DNA of 27,697 bases, taken from assembly GCA_002309295.1 (NCBI GenBank), contig DBXF01000050.1, positions 215 to 27,911 on the forward strand. The letters are read 5' to 3'. Below the pieces are notes generated by a model that saw only the letters and a list, made by a program, of their open reading frames with translations, was not told where the DNA came from and did not search any database. Origin of the DNA: Bacteroidales bacterium UBA1219 (lineage in GTDB: Bacteria > Bacteroidota > Bacteroidia > Bacteroidales > P3). Of the stretch, positions 8,483 through 16,842 are shown in pieces. Numbering within the stretch: position 1 is the stretch's first letter; each line of letters starts with the position of its first letter. A program made the translations under genes and the position numbers.

Positions 8483-10487
8483 ATTCGTCGGTGGTGTTGC
8501 GTACCAGACGTACGTTGTGTCCGTCGATTTTGTTGAAAGCACCTACGTAGGACAACCCCAGTGCGTATGGTCCCCAAACGCCAGCTTGGCCATTGACATA
8601 TCCAGGAGCTGTAGCGGAATTTGCATCAGCAGAGTAGAAATGCATGGAGAAACCACGTTGATTCACATGATGCCATCCGTTGATGTCGGTTGCATACACG
8701 GGAGCGGCAATGGTTGAACTTTGGTAGAATCCACCTGTGCCGTAGTCCATAAGAAAGTCGATACGTGTGCCGCCGGCGGGCAAGAAGCATGCGCCGAAAG
8801 CATCGAGTTCGTTCCATTCAGCCAGTGTGTAGGTGTTGTCTGCATAGGCGTTGTTTCCACCCGAAACGAAAGGATTGAATTCGTGGCCGCCAGGCATCAA
8901 GAACCAGTGCCATTTGTCGGGTATCAACATAAGTCCGTTTACGTATGTGCCGGGGGTAACTTCGATACGGGCAAGGCCGTATTTGAAAGCAAGGGCAATT
9001 TTGTCGATACGATTTGCACCTTGGATGAGATACAGCCATTCGGCTTGAGTGGGTGTGCGCCAATCGCCTTGTTGAGTGCGCCAGTCACCTGCCACAGGAG
9101 TAAGAGAGTTGTTGAGGTCTGTGCGGTGTGCAACACCCCAGTCGGAATTTGTGCCAGTGAGATTTTGTGCGGCGCCGCTGCTCATAGGACCGTAGCCATA
9201 TCCGTTGTCCACGTCTATTCTGTTTGCACCGGCATTAGTAACTAAGCCATAGAAAGTGTGCCAAGGTTGGTAGAACATGCTACCTGCTGCATATCCTGTG
9301 CAGCCGAAGTTGAAGTGGTCGATCCACTGGTTCAGAGCGTGTATATCGTTGGCTCTTGCCAAAATGGGAGTGATGTCGGTGCCGTTTGACAAAACGTCTA
9401 CAAAGTCGGGACGAGTGCTATAGGATCTGTTGTTCTGGCTGAGAGTGTTTTTCACCTCTTGCTCGGTACACATTCCATATTGTTCGTCGAAGAAACGCCA
9501 GATGTCTTGTGTGAAATGGTATTTCAGGTTGCCGTGGGCGAAATAAACGCGCTGGCTGTTAGAAACACTGTAGGTTCTGCCCCAGTCGCTGAAGGGTTGG
9601 TTAATAGCGGCGGTGTGTACTCTGCTGCGTCCGAGGGTTGTGGAGGCCACTTGTTTTTCTATCACTCTTGAGCCGTCGCCGTTCCAAATCTGCATAACAA
9701 GAGATTGGTTTGTTATGGGAGGAACAACAGCATAGATGGTCAAAGTGGTCGAAAGATCCAAAGGAGTGGTGTAAATTTTGTCAACCACATTTACGGGACT
9801 TGCACTTACAGCAGTAAGCACGGGTTCGCCGTTGCTGAAAGTAACGTTGAAATTGCCCGAAAGACCTTGGGAGCTGGCTATGCGTATGCGGCTTATCTGA
9901 GCGTCAACGCCAGAGGCACCCGACTGCGGGGTGAAAACCATTTTTATCACCGAGCAGAGGTTTTTGTAGCGGAATACCATGTCGTTCACATCGGAACCTG
10001 AAGCCACGGAGGTGTAGGCTGCCATATAGTTGCCTTCTACTTTAGTGGGGTTGGTAGCGGTAAACGTCTGCGCTGCGGGCAGGGTTACTACCATAGGATT
10101 TGCGTTTGCGGGGATGGAGCTTATGATGCTAGCCGGGTAAATAGAACGGTAAACATCTTTGCCACTTTCGAGATAGGTGTTGGGAGCGGCAGAGCCGGAG
10201 AATTGTGCGCTGGTGGGGTCATCGGCGTTAATTTCGTCCAACATAAGAAGGCCGTCGTTAACTGTGATGGCGTCGCCATCTTCCCATATCACTTTGTAGT
10301 TGGCCACATCCATATAGGCTTTGTCGGGTGTGCCGGTGATAATTTGTGCGTTGACGCCGATATGCTTTTTAGGACCGTACTTTACTTCGGCGTTTTCATC
10401 CAATTCTTCTTTTGCACATGAGAACAGCATTGCTGCGGCTGCTCCCATAACCAAAACTGTTTTCAGTTTCAAATTCAGGGTTTTCAT
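8481..10487 (-). CDS. Fimbrillin-like / FISUMP-domain lipoprotein, paralog 3
   Basis: This 668-residue protein has lipobox LFSC with the lipidated Cys at residue 24, then AKEELDE. The N-terminal region is nearly the same as paralog 2: GPKKHIGVNAQIITGTPDKA, YKVIWEDGDAITVNDG, AQFSGSAAPNT, ESGKDVYRS, PASIISSIP. The C-terminal FISUMP-like half starts near 315: VYFAHGNLKYHFTQDIWRFF, WIDHFNFGCTGYA, GDWRTPTQAEWLYLI, GLMLIPDKWHWFLMPGG, ACFLPAGGTR, HNVRLVRNTTDE. Much of its middle differs from paralog 2, while the last residues agree again, so the pair looks mosaic. It is the first gene of the leftward array and has the best promoter. Start chosen at the ATG at 10487, one codon inside an alternative TTG. 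The ligand is unknown. Confidence 0.85.
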   Translation of the reverse strand: MKTLNLKLKTVLVMGAAAAMLFSCAKEELDENAEVKYGPKKHIGVNAQIITGTPDKAYMDVANYKVIWEDGDAITVNDGLLMLDEINADDPTSAQFSGSAAPNTYLESGKDVYRSIYPASIISSIPANANPMVVTLPAAQTFTATNPTKVEGNYMAAYTSVASGSDVNDMVFRYKNLCSVIKMVFTPQSGASGVDAQISRIRIASSQGLSGNFNVTFSNGEPVLTAVSASPVNVVDKIYTTPLDLSTTLTIYAVVPPITNQSLVMQIWNGDGSRVIEKQVASTTLGRSRVHTAAINQPFSDWGRTYSVSNSQRVYFAHGNLKYHFTQDIWRFFDEQYGMCTEQEVKNTLSQNNRSYSTRPDFVDVLSNGTDITPILARANDIHALNQWIDHFNFGCTGYAAGSMFYQPWHTFYGLVTNAGANRIDVDNGYGYGPMSSGAAQNLTGTNSDWGVAHRTDLNNSLTPVAGDWRTQQGDWRTPTQAEWLYLIQGANRIDKIALAFKYGLARIEVTPGTYVNGLMLIPDKWHWFLMPGGHEFNPFVSGGNNAYADNTYTLAEWNELDAFGACFLPAGGTRIDFLMDYGTGGFYQSSTIAAPVYATDINGWHHVNQRGFSMHFYSADANSATAPGYVNGQAGVWGPYALGLSYVGAFNKIDGHNVRLVRNTTDE

Positions 10488-10634
10488 CAATGTGATTGTT
10501 TTTAAATTAATTAGTTTTTTTCACTTGTTAATGTCTTCAGAAACACCATTTTATGTAATGCTAAACACTTTAATTTTCTGCTAATTCGCTGTATTTCAAC
10601 ACGTAGTACAAAAATTGGTGTTTCATTTGACGCC

Positions 10635-10668
10635 TGCAAAGTTATGAAAAATTTTTTTCACTGCCAAA
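10635..10668 (-). promoter_or_regulatory. Promoter of lipoprotein paralog 3
   Basis: On the minus strand TTTG (10668-10665) is followed after 20 bases by TAACTTTG (10644-10637) and then CA, a full match to the Bacteroidota -33/-7 pattern. The leader to the ATG would be about 140 bases, longer than for the other two paralogs and different in sequence. Confidence 0.7.
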
Positions 10669-10944
10669 CAAAATAGCTGTATGGGGCTTTGAAAAAATGT
10701 AAAGAGTTATCGTTCAATATGTAGCAATGGCATTTTTTTTCAACTATATTGTTGATAACTTTCGGGCGCTCCTTTTTCCCGTATAAAAATTTTTTTATTT
10801 CACATATCGTATCGTTGCAGTCCCATTTTATTTGTTTTTGTTTTTTATTTTGCAACAAATCTGCACCGTTTTTTCTATTCCATTGACAAATAAATGTTTG
10901 CAAACTGCGATAAAAAAATATTTCGTAAGGCCGATTTTTTTTTG
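10669..10944. other. Divergent intergenic region, no gene seen
   Basis: AT-rich sequence with long T-runs lies between the leftward lipoprotein promoter and the rightward rsfS promoter. Short frames here have no recognisable content. I see no RNA gene or riboswitch. Confidence 0.5.
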
Positions 10945-10954
10945 TATCTTTGCA
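10945..10954 (+). promoter_or_regulatory. -7 box of the rsfS-ftsH operon promoter
   Basis: TATCTTTGCA matches the Bacteroidota -7 box and lies 21 bases before the rsfS ATG. The -33 position holds TTTC at 10921, a weak match. This box lies inside an upstream-extended rsfS frame and is a reason to reject that longer start. Confidence 0.65.
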
Positions 10955-10975
10955 CTTTTAATCAAACTAGAAATA

Positions 10976-11347
10976 ATGACAAGAAAAACCAACAAGGAAG
11001 CCGAAACAGAGATGCTTGCAAAGGTCGTGGCCACTGCCATGAGCGACAAAAAGGCCACCGACATAGTGATGCTCGACCTGCGAGGAGTGGCCAGCGCCCC
11101 CGCTAGCTTTTTCGTGATATGCACGGGCAACTCGCCGCTCCACACCGACGCCATCGCCGACGCCATACACGAAGCCGTGAAAAAGACTTTCGTGATAAAC
11201 CCCACATCCACCGAGGGTTACGACACGGCGGAGTGGATTCTGATGGACTATTTCGACGTGGTGGCGCATGTGTTTGTGGCCAAAACTCGCGATTTCTACC
11301 GCCTCGAAGACCTCTGGGCCGACGGCAAACGTACCGAAATACAATAA
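10976..11347 (+). CDS. rsfS: Ribosome silencing factor RsfS
   Basis: This 123-residue protein of the RsfS/YbeB/Iojap family binds ribosomal protein uL14 and blocks joining of the two subunits, lowering translation under poor nutrition. Family features visible include the DIVMLDLRG segment, FFVICTGNS, and the signature region at about 82-100 (GYDTAEWILMDYFDVVAHVF). The frame can be extended upstream to 10832, but the added 48 residues are hydrophobic and unrelated to the family. They would also cover the TATCTTTGCA promoter box at 10945, so the ATG at 10976 is taken. The stop is 12 bases before ftsH, which points to one operon. Confidence 0.93.
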   Translation: MTRKTNKEAETEMLAKVVATAMSDKKATDIVMLDLRGVASAPASFFVICTGNSPLHTDAIADAIHEAVKKTFVINPTSTEGYDTAEWILMDYFDVVAHVFVAKTRDFYRLEDLWADGKRTEIQ

Positions 11348-11359
11348 AACTATTGAGCA

Positions 11360-13492
11360 ATGGAAGAAAATAATAAGAATACCCCTCCCGACAACAAGAA
11401 CAACTTCCCCAAGATGAAGAACAATCGTAACCGTTCGAGTTATATACCTTATATTATATATGTAGCCATCATTTTGGTGCTGGGGTATTTTATGTTCACC
11501 GGCGACGACGATTCCCCCAAGGATATAAACTCGGTGAAATTTTGTCAGATACTTGAAAAGCAGGACTGTGAGAAAATTGTCGTGGTGAACGGCGAATTTG
11601 CCGAAGTGTACATAAAGAAGTTGTCGATAAAGAACGACACCGCCTATAGCGACCTGAGTGGCAAAAACGAGATGGGCCGCCCCGATGTCCTGCAGAATTT
11701 CTACATCTATAAATTCGCCACTTTGGAAGGTCTTAACAGCGAGATAGAAGAAGCCCGCAACATCATCATTCAGCGCGACACCACTGGCAAGGGCCTTACC
11801 GAACAGGAGAAACGCGAAGTGATTTCGAACACCCGTTTCAACCAGACCTCCGACACCCGTACTGATGTCTGGCGTAATGTCTTTTCTTTCCTCTGGCCGA
11901 TACTCTTCATCGTCCTTTTCTTTGTGGTGATGAATATGATAACCCGTCGTCAGATGGGTGGCGGCGGTGGCGGCGGCATCTTCAGCGTGGGCAAGTCGCG
12001 TGCGCAGATGTACGACGCCAAAACTCAGACCAACATCACTTTCAAAGATGTGGCGGGACTGGCCGAAGCCAAGGTGGAGATAATGGAAATCGTCGATTTT
12101 CTGAAAAATCCCAAGAAATACACCGCTCTCGGCGGCAAGATTCCCAAAGGCGCTCTGCTCGTAGGCCCTCCGGGCACGGGTAAGACGCTGCTGGCCAAGG
12201 CCGTGGCCGGCGAAGCCAAAGTACCGTTCTTCTCCCTGTCGGGTTCCGACTTTGTGGAGATGTTCGTCGGTGTGGGCGCCTCGCGTGTCCGCGACTTGTT
12301 TAAAACCGCCAAGGAGAAAGCCCCCTGCATCGTATTCATCGACGAAATCGACGCCATCGGCCGTGCCCGCGGACGCAACGCCATCTCCGGCTCCAACGAC
12401 GAACGCGAGAGCACCCTCAACCAACTGCTTACCGAGATGGACGGCTTCGGCACCAACGCTGGTGTCATCATTATGGCCGCCACCAACCGCGCCGACGTGC
12501 TCGACAAAGCCCTGCTGCGCGCCGGACGCTTCGACCGTCAGATTTATGTAGAACTACCTGACATAGAAGAACGTAAGGAGATTTTCGAAGTCCACATGCG
12601 CGGCCTCAAGCTCGACGACAGCGTGGACAAGGACTTCCTCTCGCGTCAGACCCCCGGTTTTTCGGGAGCCGACATTGCCAACGTGTGCAACGAGGCAGCC
12701 CTTATCGCCGCAAGGCACGACAAGAAGAGCATAACCAAGCAGGACTTCCTCGACGCTGTGGACCGTATCGTGGGCGGTTTGGAGAAACGTACCAAAGTCA
12801 TTACTCCGCACGAGAAACGTGTGATAGCCTACCACGAGTCGGGACACGCCTCCGTGAGCTGGCTGCTGCGTTGGGGCAACCCATTGGTGAAGGTCACCAT
12901 AGTGCCCCGCGGCAAAGCCCTCGGCGCCGCATGGTACCTACCGGAGGAACGTCAGATTACCACCTACGACCAGATGTACGACGACATCACCTCGCTGCTG
13001 GCCGGACGTGCCGCCGAGGAGATAGTGTTCGGCGAGATCTCCACCGGCGCCCTCAACGACCTCGAACGTGCCACCAAACAGGCCTTTGCGATGGTTACAT
13101 ACTACGGCCTTAACAAGAAAATGGGCAACATAAGCTACTACGACTCCACCGGCCAGAGCGACATGGCGCTTACCAAGCCCTTCAGCGAGAAAACCGCCGA
13201 AACCATCGACGACGAGGTGCACCAGATGCTCGAAAGCGCCTACCAGCGCGCCAAAGCCTTGCTGCTCGAAAACCGCGACAAGCTCGACCAGCTGGCCGAA
13301 CAGCTTATCAGCCGCGAGGTTATATTCCGCGAGGACTTGGAGACAATCTACGGCAAACGTCCTTTCGACGAGGAGGAGAAGGAACAGAAAGGCGAACCCT
13401 CCGCCCAGCTCCCCGACGACAAGCCCGAGACTATTGCCGAAAATGCCGACAACCCGCAGGACGACAGCGCCACCAAAACCGACGAACAATGA
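11360..13492 (+). CDS. ftsH: ATP-dependent zinc metalloprotease FtsH
   Basis: This 710-residue membrane-anchored AAA+ protease degrades misfolded or regulated membrane and cytosolic proteins. Two membrane segments (about 28-48 and 174-194) flank an extracytoplasmic domain. A run of seven glycines follows at 200-206. Walker A GPPGTGKT is at 269-276 and Walker B FIDEID at 326-331. The second region of homology contains TNRADVLDKALLRAGRFDRQ. The zinc site HESGH is at 492-496, with the likely third ligand Asp567 in GALNDLERAT. An acidic, Glu/Asp/Pro-rich tail of about 45 residues ends the protein. All catalytic residues are present. The stop overlaps the next start (ATGA at 13489), suggesting translational coupling. 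Confidence 0.97.
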   Translation: MEENNKNTPPDNKNNFPKMKNNRNRSSYIPYIIYVAIILVLGYFMFTGDDDSPKDINSVKFCQILEKQDCEKIVVVNGEFAEVYIKKLSIKNDTAYSDLSGKNEMGRPDVLQNFYIYKFATLEGLNSEIEEARNIIIQRDTTGKGLTEQEKREVISNTRFNQTSDTRTDVWRNVFSFLWPILFIVLFFVVMNMITRRQMGGGGGGGIFSVGKSRAQMYDAKTQTNITFKDVAGLAEAKVEIMEIVDFLKNPKKYTALGGKIPKGALLVGPPGTGKTLLAKAVAGEAKVPFFSLSGSDFVEMFVGVGASRVRDLFKTAKEKAPCIVFIDEIDAIGRARGRNAISGSNDERESTLNQLLTEMDGFGTNAGVIIMAATNRADVLDKALLRAGRFDRQIYVELPDIEERKEIFEVHMRGLKLDDSVDKDFLSRQTPGFSGADIANVCNEAALIAARHDKKSITKQDFLDAVDRIVGGLEKRTKVITPHEKRVIAYHESGHASVSWLLRWGNPLVKVTIVPRGKALGAAWYLPEERQITTYDQMYDDITSLLAGRAAEEIVFGEISTGALNDLERATKQAFAMVTYYGLNKKMGNISYYDSTGQSDMALTKPFSEKTAETIDDEVHQMLESAYQRAKALLLENRDKLDQLAEQLISREVIFREDLETIYGKRPFDEEEKEQKGEPSAQLPDDKPETIAENADNPQDDSATKTDEQ

Positions 13493-14094
13493 AAGACAAC
13501 GCACGAGAGTTTATAATAAAAAATCTGCGTCAGGCCTTAGCTCTTAACGACGCCAACAACGTGGCCCCCAAGCCTACGTCGACAGCATCGGCATCGCATT
13601 TCCGCATGGTGTACAACGATGATATGGTGCTCAATTTCGTTAACAAATACATGCTCTGCGGCGGAAACCTCAACTACGCCGTAAGCAACGGCGATGTGGC
13701 CAATATCCTTAATGCGTGGATACGCGAAAACAACATAAGCACCATCGACTGTGGCACTTCCGAGCTGGCACAATATCTGCAAAACCTCGATTTGGAAACG
13801 CGCACCTTTGCCACCATCGGCGACACCAGCAAGTACGGCGTACTGCTCTGCGAAAGCCTCGTGGCTTGGGACGGCAGCATCGTAATCACTTCCAATTGTT
13901 TCGAAAACAAGGAAAAGATAGTGATGCCCGAAAATATAGTCCTCGTGGCCTTCTCGTCGCTGGTGGTGCCCGATTTGAAAACTTGTCTTGAAAAGGCCAA
14001 GGACGGACAACTGCCTATGCAGTCGCAGATACTATACCCCGAAAACCTCGACCACAAACGCATCCAGATGCTGCTTGTGGAAGACCAAAACTGA
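13489..14094 (+). CDS. LUD (LutC/YkgG-like) domain protein
   Basis: This 201-residue protein is similar in layout to the LUD domain (DUF162) family: helical N-terminus (REFIIKNLRQALA), a GTSELAQYL segment, GVLLCESLVAWDGSIVITS, then ENIVLVAFSSLVVPDLKTCL. In the lactate-oxidation system LutC works with the iron-sulfur proteins LutA and LutB, but neither is here. The gene instead overlaps ftsH by four bases and precedes a DUF2007 gene and cdsA. A role in lactate use is therefore doubtful. From memory this placement after ftsH recurs in Bacteroidales. The molecular function is not known. Family assignment is likely but rests on overall pattern rather than on catalytic residues. Confidence 0.75.
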   Translation: MKDNAREFIIKNLRQALALNDANNVAPKPTSTASASHFRMVYNDDMVLNFVNKYMLCGGNLNYAVSNGDVANILNAWIRENNISTIDCGTSELAQYLQNLDLETRTFATIGDTSKYGVLLCESLVAWDGSIVITSNCFENKEKIVMPENIVLVAFSSLVVPDLKTCLEKAKDGQLPMQSQILYPENLDHKRIQMLLVEDQN

Positions 14095-14101
14095 TTGACA
14101 A

Positions 14102-14317
14102 ATGGACTGGACTACCATTTTTACCACCAACAGCGAAATTGAAGCGGCCTTTGTGCAAGGTCTGCTACAAAACTCCGACATCCCTGCCGTGGTGATGAAC
14201 CAGTCCGACTCCGCCTACAAATTCGGCGACATTAAAATAATGACTACAACCGAAAAGGTGATGGACGCCAACGTAGTTATAAAAGAATACCTCGAAAACC
14301 GTACGCAAAATGATTAA
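14102..14317 (+). CDS. DUF2007 small protein
   Basis: This 71-residue protein resembles the DUF2007 family (putative signal-transducing proteins). It has an N-terminal FTTNSEIEAAFVQGLLQNSD segment, where a helix leads into a ligand-type fold, then IPAVVMNQSDSAYKFGDIKI and a C-terminal helix. It lies 7 bases after the LUD gene and overlaps cdsA by 8 bases, so it is almost certainly translated with them. No catalytic residues are apparent and its role is unknown. Confidence 0.75.
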   Translation: MDWTTIFTTNSEIEAAFVQGLLQNSDIPAVVMNQSDSAYKFGDIKIMTTTEKVMDANVVIKEYLENRTQND

Positions 14318-15152
14318 AAAAGTACTTACAAGAGCCCTGTCGGGCGCCGTTTTCCTTGCCATTGTGATAGGCGCCATTTTTGCCGGACAATATGTCTATT
14401 CGGCTGTGATGCTGTTCGTTGCAGTGATGTGTATGTTCGAATTTTACAGGGCTTTGCGCCAAAACGACGCCCCTGTGAAACTGCTGCCGGGCATCATCGT
14501 CGGCGCTCTGTCCTACTGCGCCATAGCCCTCGCCTGCCTCAACCCGCAGTATTTCATTCTTATGCTGCTGGCTTTCCCGCTGCTGTTCCTGCTTTTCCTG
14601 TACCAGCTGTGGCAGCGCGACGAGCGTCCCTTCGAATCCATAGCCTACACCGTGCTCGGCGTGGTGTATATTGCTTTCCCGCTGGCTTTCACGCACTTGC
14701 TGGCAAAACCCTCGTTCATCCCCGGACATACCGAATACATGCCGTGGGTGATGCTCGGCGTGATGTCGTTGCAATGGACCAGCGACACTTTCGCATACCT
14801 TACGGGAATCTCCATCGGACGTCACCCGCTTTTCGCACGCCATTCGCCGAAAAAGAGCTGGGAGGGTTTCTGCGGCGGTATGGCGTTTTCCATACTTGCC
14901 GGATACCTCATCGGTACCTATTTCGACACCCCGTTCTCCGTTGCCGACTGGATGGTGATGGGCGGCATGGTGCCTGTTACCGGCACTCTGGGCGACCTCA
15001 CCGAGTCGATGTTCAAACGCAGCATGGGACTTAAGGACACCGGCAAGATAATGCCCGGCCACGGCGGCCTGCTCGACCGTTTCGACAGTCTGCTGATGTC
15101 CACCCCCTTCCTGCTGGGATATCTTCTGATAAAATATTTGTTGTTCACCTGA
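14310..15152 (+). CDS. cdsA: Phosphatidate cytidylyltransferase
   Basis: This 280-residue multi-pass inner-membrane enzyme joins CTP and phosphatidic acid to give CDP-diacylglycerol, the precursor of all phospholipids. It has about seven or eight hydrophobic segments. The CDP-diglyceride synthetase signature is at about 240-262: LKDTGKIMPGHGGLLDRFDS. Upstream are SDTFAYLTG and the HSPKKSWEG segment, also typical. It directly precedes psd, a later step in making phosphatidylethanolamine; the intervening phosphatidylserine synthase gene is not in the window. Length and signature are normal. Confidence 0.95.
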   Translation: MIKKVLTRALSGAVFLAIVIGAIFAGQYVYSAVMLFVAVMCMFEFYRALRQNDAPVKLLPGIIVGALSYCAIALACLNPQYFILMLLAFPLLFLLFLYQLWQRDERPFESIAYTVLGVVYIAFPLAFTHLLAKPSFIPGHTEYMPWVMLGVMSLQWTSDTFAYLTGISIGRHPLFARHSPKKSWEGFCGGMAFSILAGYLIGTYFDTPFSVADWMVMGGMVPVTGTLGDLTESMFKRSMGLKDTGKIMPGHGGLLDRFDSLLMSTPFLLGYLLIKYLLFT

Positions 15153-15167
15153 AAAATGTAACCCACT

Positions 15168-15827
15168 ATGTATCTGCACAAAGAAGGACGAAAACTTGTT
15201 CTGATAATATTTCTGGCCATAGCCCTGATAGGGGTGCTTATGTATTTTACCATCGAGGTGTGGAATGTGTTCGACTATATCGTGATAGGCGCTCTGGTGG
15301 TGGCCGCGGTGCTCTTCGCCAGCTTTTTCAGGATTCCCAAACGTATCTTCACCACCGACGACAAACAGATTGTGGCTCCCGCCGACGGCCGTGTGGTGGT
15401 TATCGAAGAGGTGTACGAACAAGAGTTCCTCAAATGCCAGTGCCGCCAGATTTCCATTTTCATGTCGCCCGCCAATGTGCATGTAAACCGCTACCCCGTG
15501 TCGGGCAAGGTGGTGTATGTCAATTACCATAAAGGCAACTATTTCGTGGCCTCGCACCCCAAGTCGTCGGTGCTCAACGAGCATTCGTCGATAGGCATGG
15601 AGATGGCCGACGGCACACGCATTTTCCTGCGCCAGATTGCCGGAGCCGTGGCACGACGCATAGTGTGCTACTCCAAAGAGGGCGACGTGGTGGAACAGAA
15701 TCAGGAGCTTGGGTTCATCAAGTTCGGCTCGCGTGTGGACCTTTTCATCCCCCTCGACGCCGAGGTTAACGTAAATATCGAGTCGCCGGTGAAAAACGGC
15801 GTCTCCACCGTTGCTTTCCTTAAATAG
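15168..15827 (+). CDS. psd: Phosphatidylserine decarboxylase, short (archaetidylserine-type) form
   Basis: This 219-residue enzyme converts phosphatidylserine to phosphatidylethanolamine. One or two hydrophobic segments at about 10-50 anchor it to the inner membrane. The body has APADGRVVVIEEV, then ISIFMSPANVHVNRYPVSG and YNHKGN-like VNYHKGNYFVASHPK. Close to the C-terminus is GFIKFGSRVD. Cleavage between Gly187 and Ser188 in this motif should form the pyruvoyl cofactor from Ser188. The short length and GS site fit the PSD-B/archaetidylserine decarboxylase-like group common in Bacteroidota. It lies 15 bases after cdsA and 2 bases before the pseudouridine synthase gene. Confidence 0.93.
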   Translation: MYLHKEGRKLVLIIFLAIALIGVLMYFTIEVWNVFDYIVIGALVVAAVLFASFFRIPKRIFTTDDKQIVAPADGRVVVIEEVYEQEFLKCQCRQISIFMSPANVHVNRYPVSGKVVYVNYHKGNYFVASHPKSSVLNEHSSIGMEMADGTRIFLRQIAGAVARRIVCYSKEGDVVEQNQELGFIKFGSRVDLFIPLDAEVNVNIESPVKNGVSTVAFLK

Positions 15828-15829
15828 CC

Positions 15830-16519
15830 ATGAGTGCGGATTTCTCCGAAAGTCAGATTGTTTACGAAGATAACCATCTGATTATCATCAACAAACTGCC
15901 GTCGCAGATTGTGCAGGGCGACAAAACTGGCGACCTCTGCATGGCCGACCTTATCAAAGATTACCTGAAACAGAAATACGACAAGCCGGGCAACGTGTTC
16001 TGCGGCGTGGTGCACCGATTGGACAGACCTGTGAGCGGACTGGTGATTTTCGCTAAGACGAGCAAAGCCCTGTCGCGCCTCAACGAGCAGATAAAACATC
16101 ACGAGATACGCAAGACCTACTGGGCTGTGGTGAAAAATGCCCCGCCCAAGCCCGAGGACACCCTCACCGACTACCTTCTGCGCAACGAAAAGCAGAACAA
16201 GTCGTATGTGGTGAAAGCCGGCACCAGCGGAGCCAAGGAGGCGATACTGCATTACCGCACGTTGGCGCAGAGCAGCGGGGGATATTACCTGCTGGAGGTG
16301 GATTTGCAGACAGGCCGCCACCATCAGATTCGCGCGCAGCTGGCGGGCATGGGATGCCCCATCAAAGGCGACTTGAAATACGGCTTCCCCCGTTCCAATC
16401 CCGACGCTTCGATAAGTCTGCACGCCCGACGCATTGAGTTTGTGCACCCCGTGCGCAAGGAGCAGATGAGTTTCGTCGCCGACGTGCCCCAAGGCTCGAT
16501 TTTCGAGATTTTTGGTTAG
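15830..16519 (+). CDS. RluA-family pseudouridine synthase
   Basis: This 229-residue enzyme isomerises uridine to pseudouridine in rRNA or tRNA. The catalytic motif HRLDRPVSGLVIFAKTSKA places the active-site Asp at residue 65. A later DLQTGRHHQIRAQLAGMGCP segment and a C-terminal LHARRIEFVHPV segment complete the family pattern. There is no N-terminal S4 domain, so it is a short form closer to RluA or RluC/TruC-like members; the exact target base cannot be told. It is the last gene of the operon starting at rsfS, separated from psd by 2 bases. Its TAG stop begins a TTCGGA-type intergenic repeat. Confidence 0.92.
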   Translation: MSADFSESQIVYEDNHLIIINKLPSQIVQGDKTGDLCMADLIKDYLKQKYDKPGNVFCGVVHRLDRPVSGLVIFAKTSKALSRLNEQIKHHEIRKTYWAVVKNAPPKPEDTLTDYLLRNEKQNKSYVVKAGTSGAKEAILHYRTLAQSSGGYYLLEVDLQTGRHHQIRAQLAGMGCPIKGDLKYGFPRSNPDASISLHARRIEFVHPVRKEQMSFVADVPQGSIFEIFG

Positions 16520-16574
16520 TTCGGAGGGCGGAACTCGGAACCTTTAGCTCGGCATTAGCCAATTCGGAAATCGG
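16517..16574 (+). repeat. TTCGGA-type short intergenic repeat, copy B
   Basis: It starts at the stop codon of the pseudouridine synthase gene: TAG then TTCGGAGGGCGGAACTCGGA, with further CGGA words at 16563-16574. See the related copies at 3539 and 19174. Confidence 0.6.
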
Positions 16575-16720
16575 AGGTGGCTGCCGCTTTAATGGTGATA
16601 GAATACATGTGATTTGTGTGATGAAAGTAGTTGGGACGATGTTTTTGCTCCTTCCCAAGTGAGTTTTTGTAAATTTTTACAAATTTTAATTCATTGTAAA
16701 TCAATTTATTGTGTGATATT
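16575..16720. other. Intergenic gap with AT-rich palindrome
   Basis: No gene is visible. A palindrome, TTTGTAAA-TT-TTTACAAA, occupies 16666-16683 and could be a weak terminator for the operon to its left or a protein-binding site. I cannot decide between these. Confidence 0.45.
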
Positions 16721-16832
16721 TTGGAAAAATGTGTAAAATCACCTCCGAAAATATCGGAAAAATGTGTAACTTTGCACTTGAAAACATCGGAAAAATGTGT
16801 AATTTTTCACTAAAAAACATTGGAAAAATGTG
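16721..16832 (+). repeat. 33-bp tandem repeat, three full units and a 13-base partial unit
   Basis: Units run 16721-16753, 16754-16786 and 16787-16819, each exactly 33 bases, and a fourth begins at 16820 and breaks off after 13 bases. Each starts with T(T/C)GGAAAAATGTGTAA. The halves that follow vary: AATCACC, CTTTGCAC, TTTTTCAC. The array ends 10 bases before the ATG of the next gene. Confidence 0.93.
16767..16776 (+). promoter_or_regulatory. -7 box within tandem-repeat unit 2
   Basis: TAACTTTGCA is a full match to the box seen before six other genes here. Units 1 and 3 carry TAAAATCA and TAATTTTT at the same place, so only unit 2 has a good box. No TTTG is seen at the -33 distance. The leader would be about 60 bases and would include unit 3. 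Confidence 0.55.
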
Positions 16833-16842
16833 ATAAAATATT

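Noticed and set aside
10832..10975. Upstream extension of rsfS by 48 codons
   Set aside because: It is hydrophobic and foreign to the family, and it contains the promoter box at 10945.
10967..12424. Long leftward open frame (485 codons) opposite rsfS and ftsH
   Set aside because: It lies antisense to two firmly identified genes, with a repetitive Gly/Val/His composition typical of frames opposite GC-rich coding sequence.
14277..15584. Leftward 435-codon frame opposite cdsA and psd
   Set aside because: Both genes on the other strand are complete, with catalytic motifs; this frame is a His/Gly/Glu-rich shadow.
16721..16842. Possible CRISPR array
   Set aside because: The 33-bp units are contiguous, with no spacers, and no cas genes are nearby. 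They are a plain tandem repeat.
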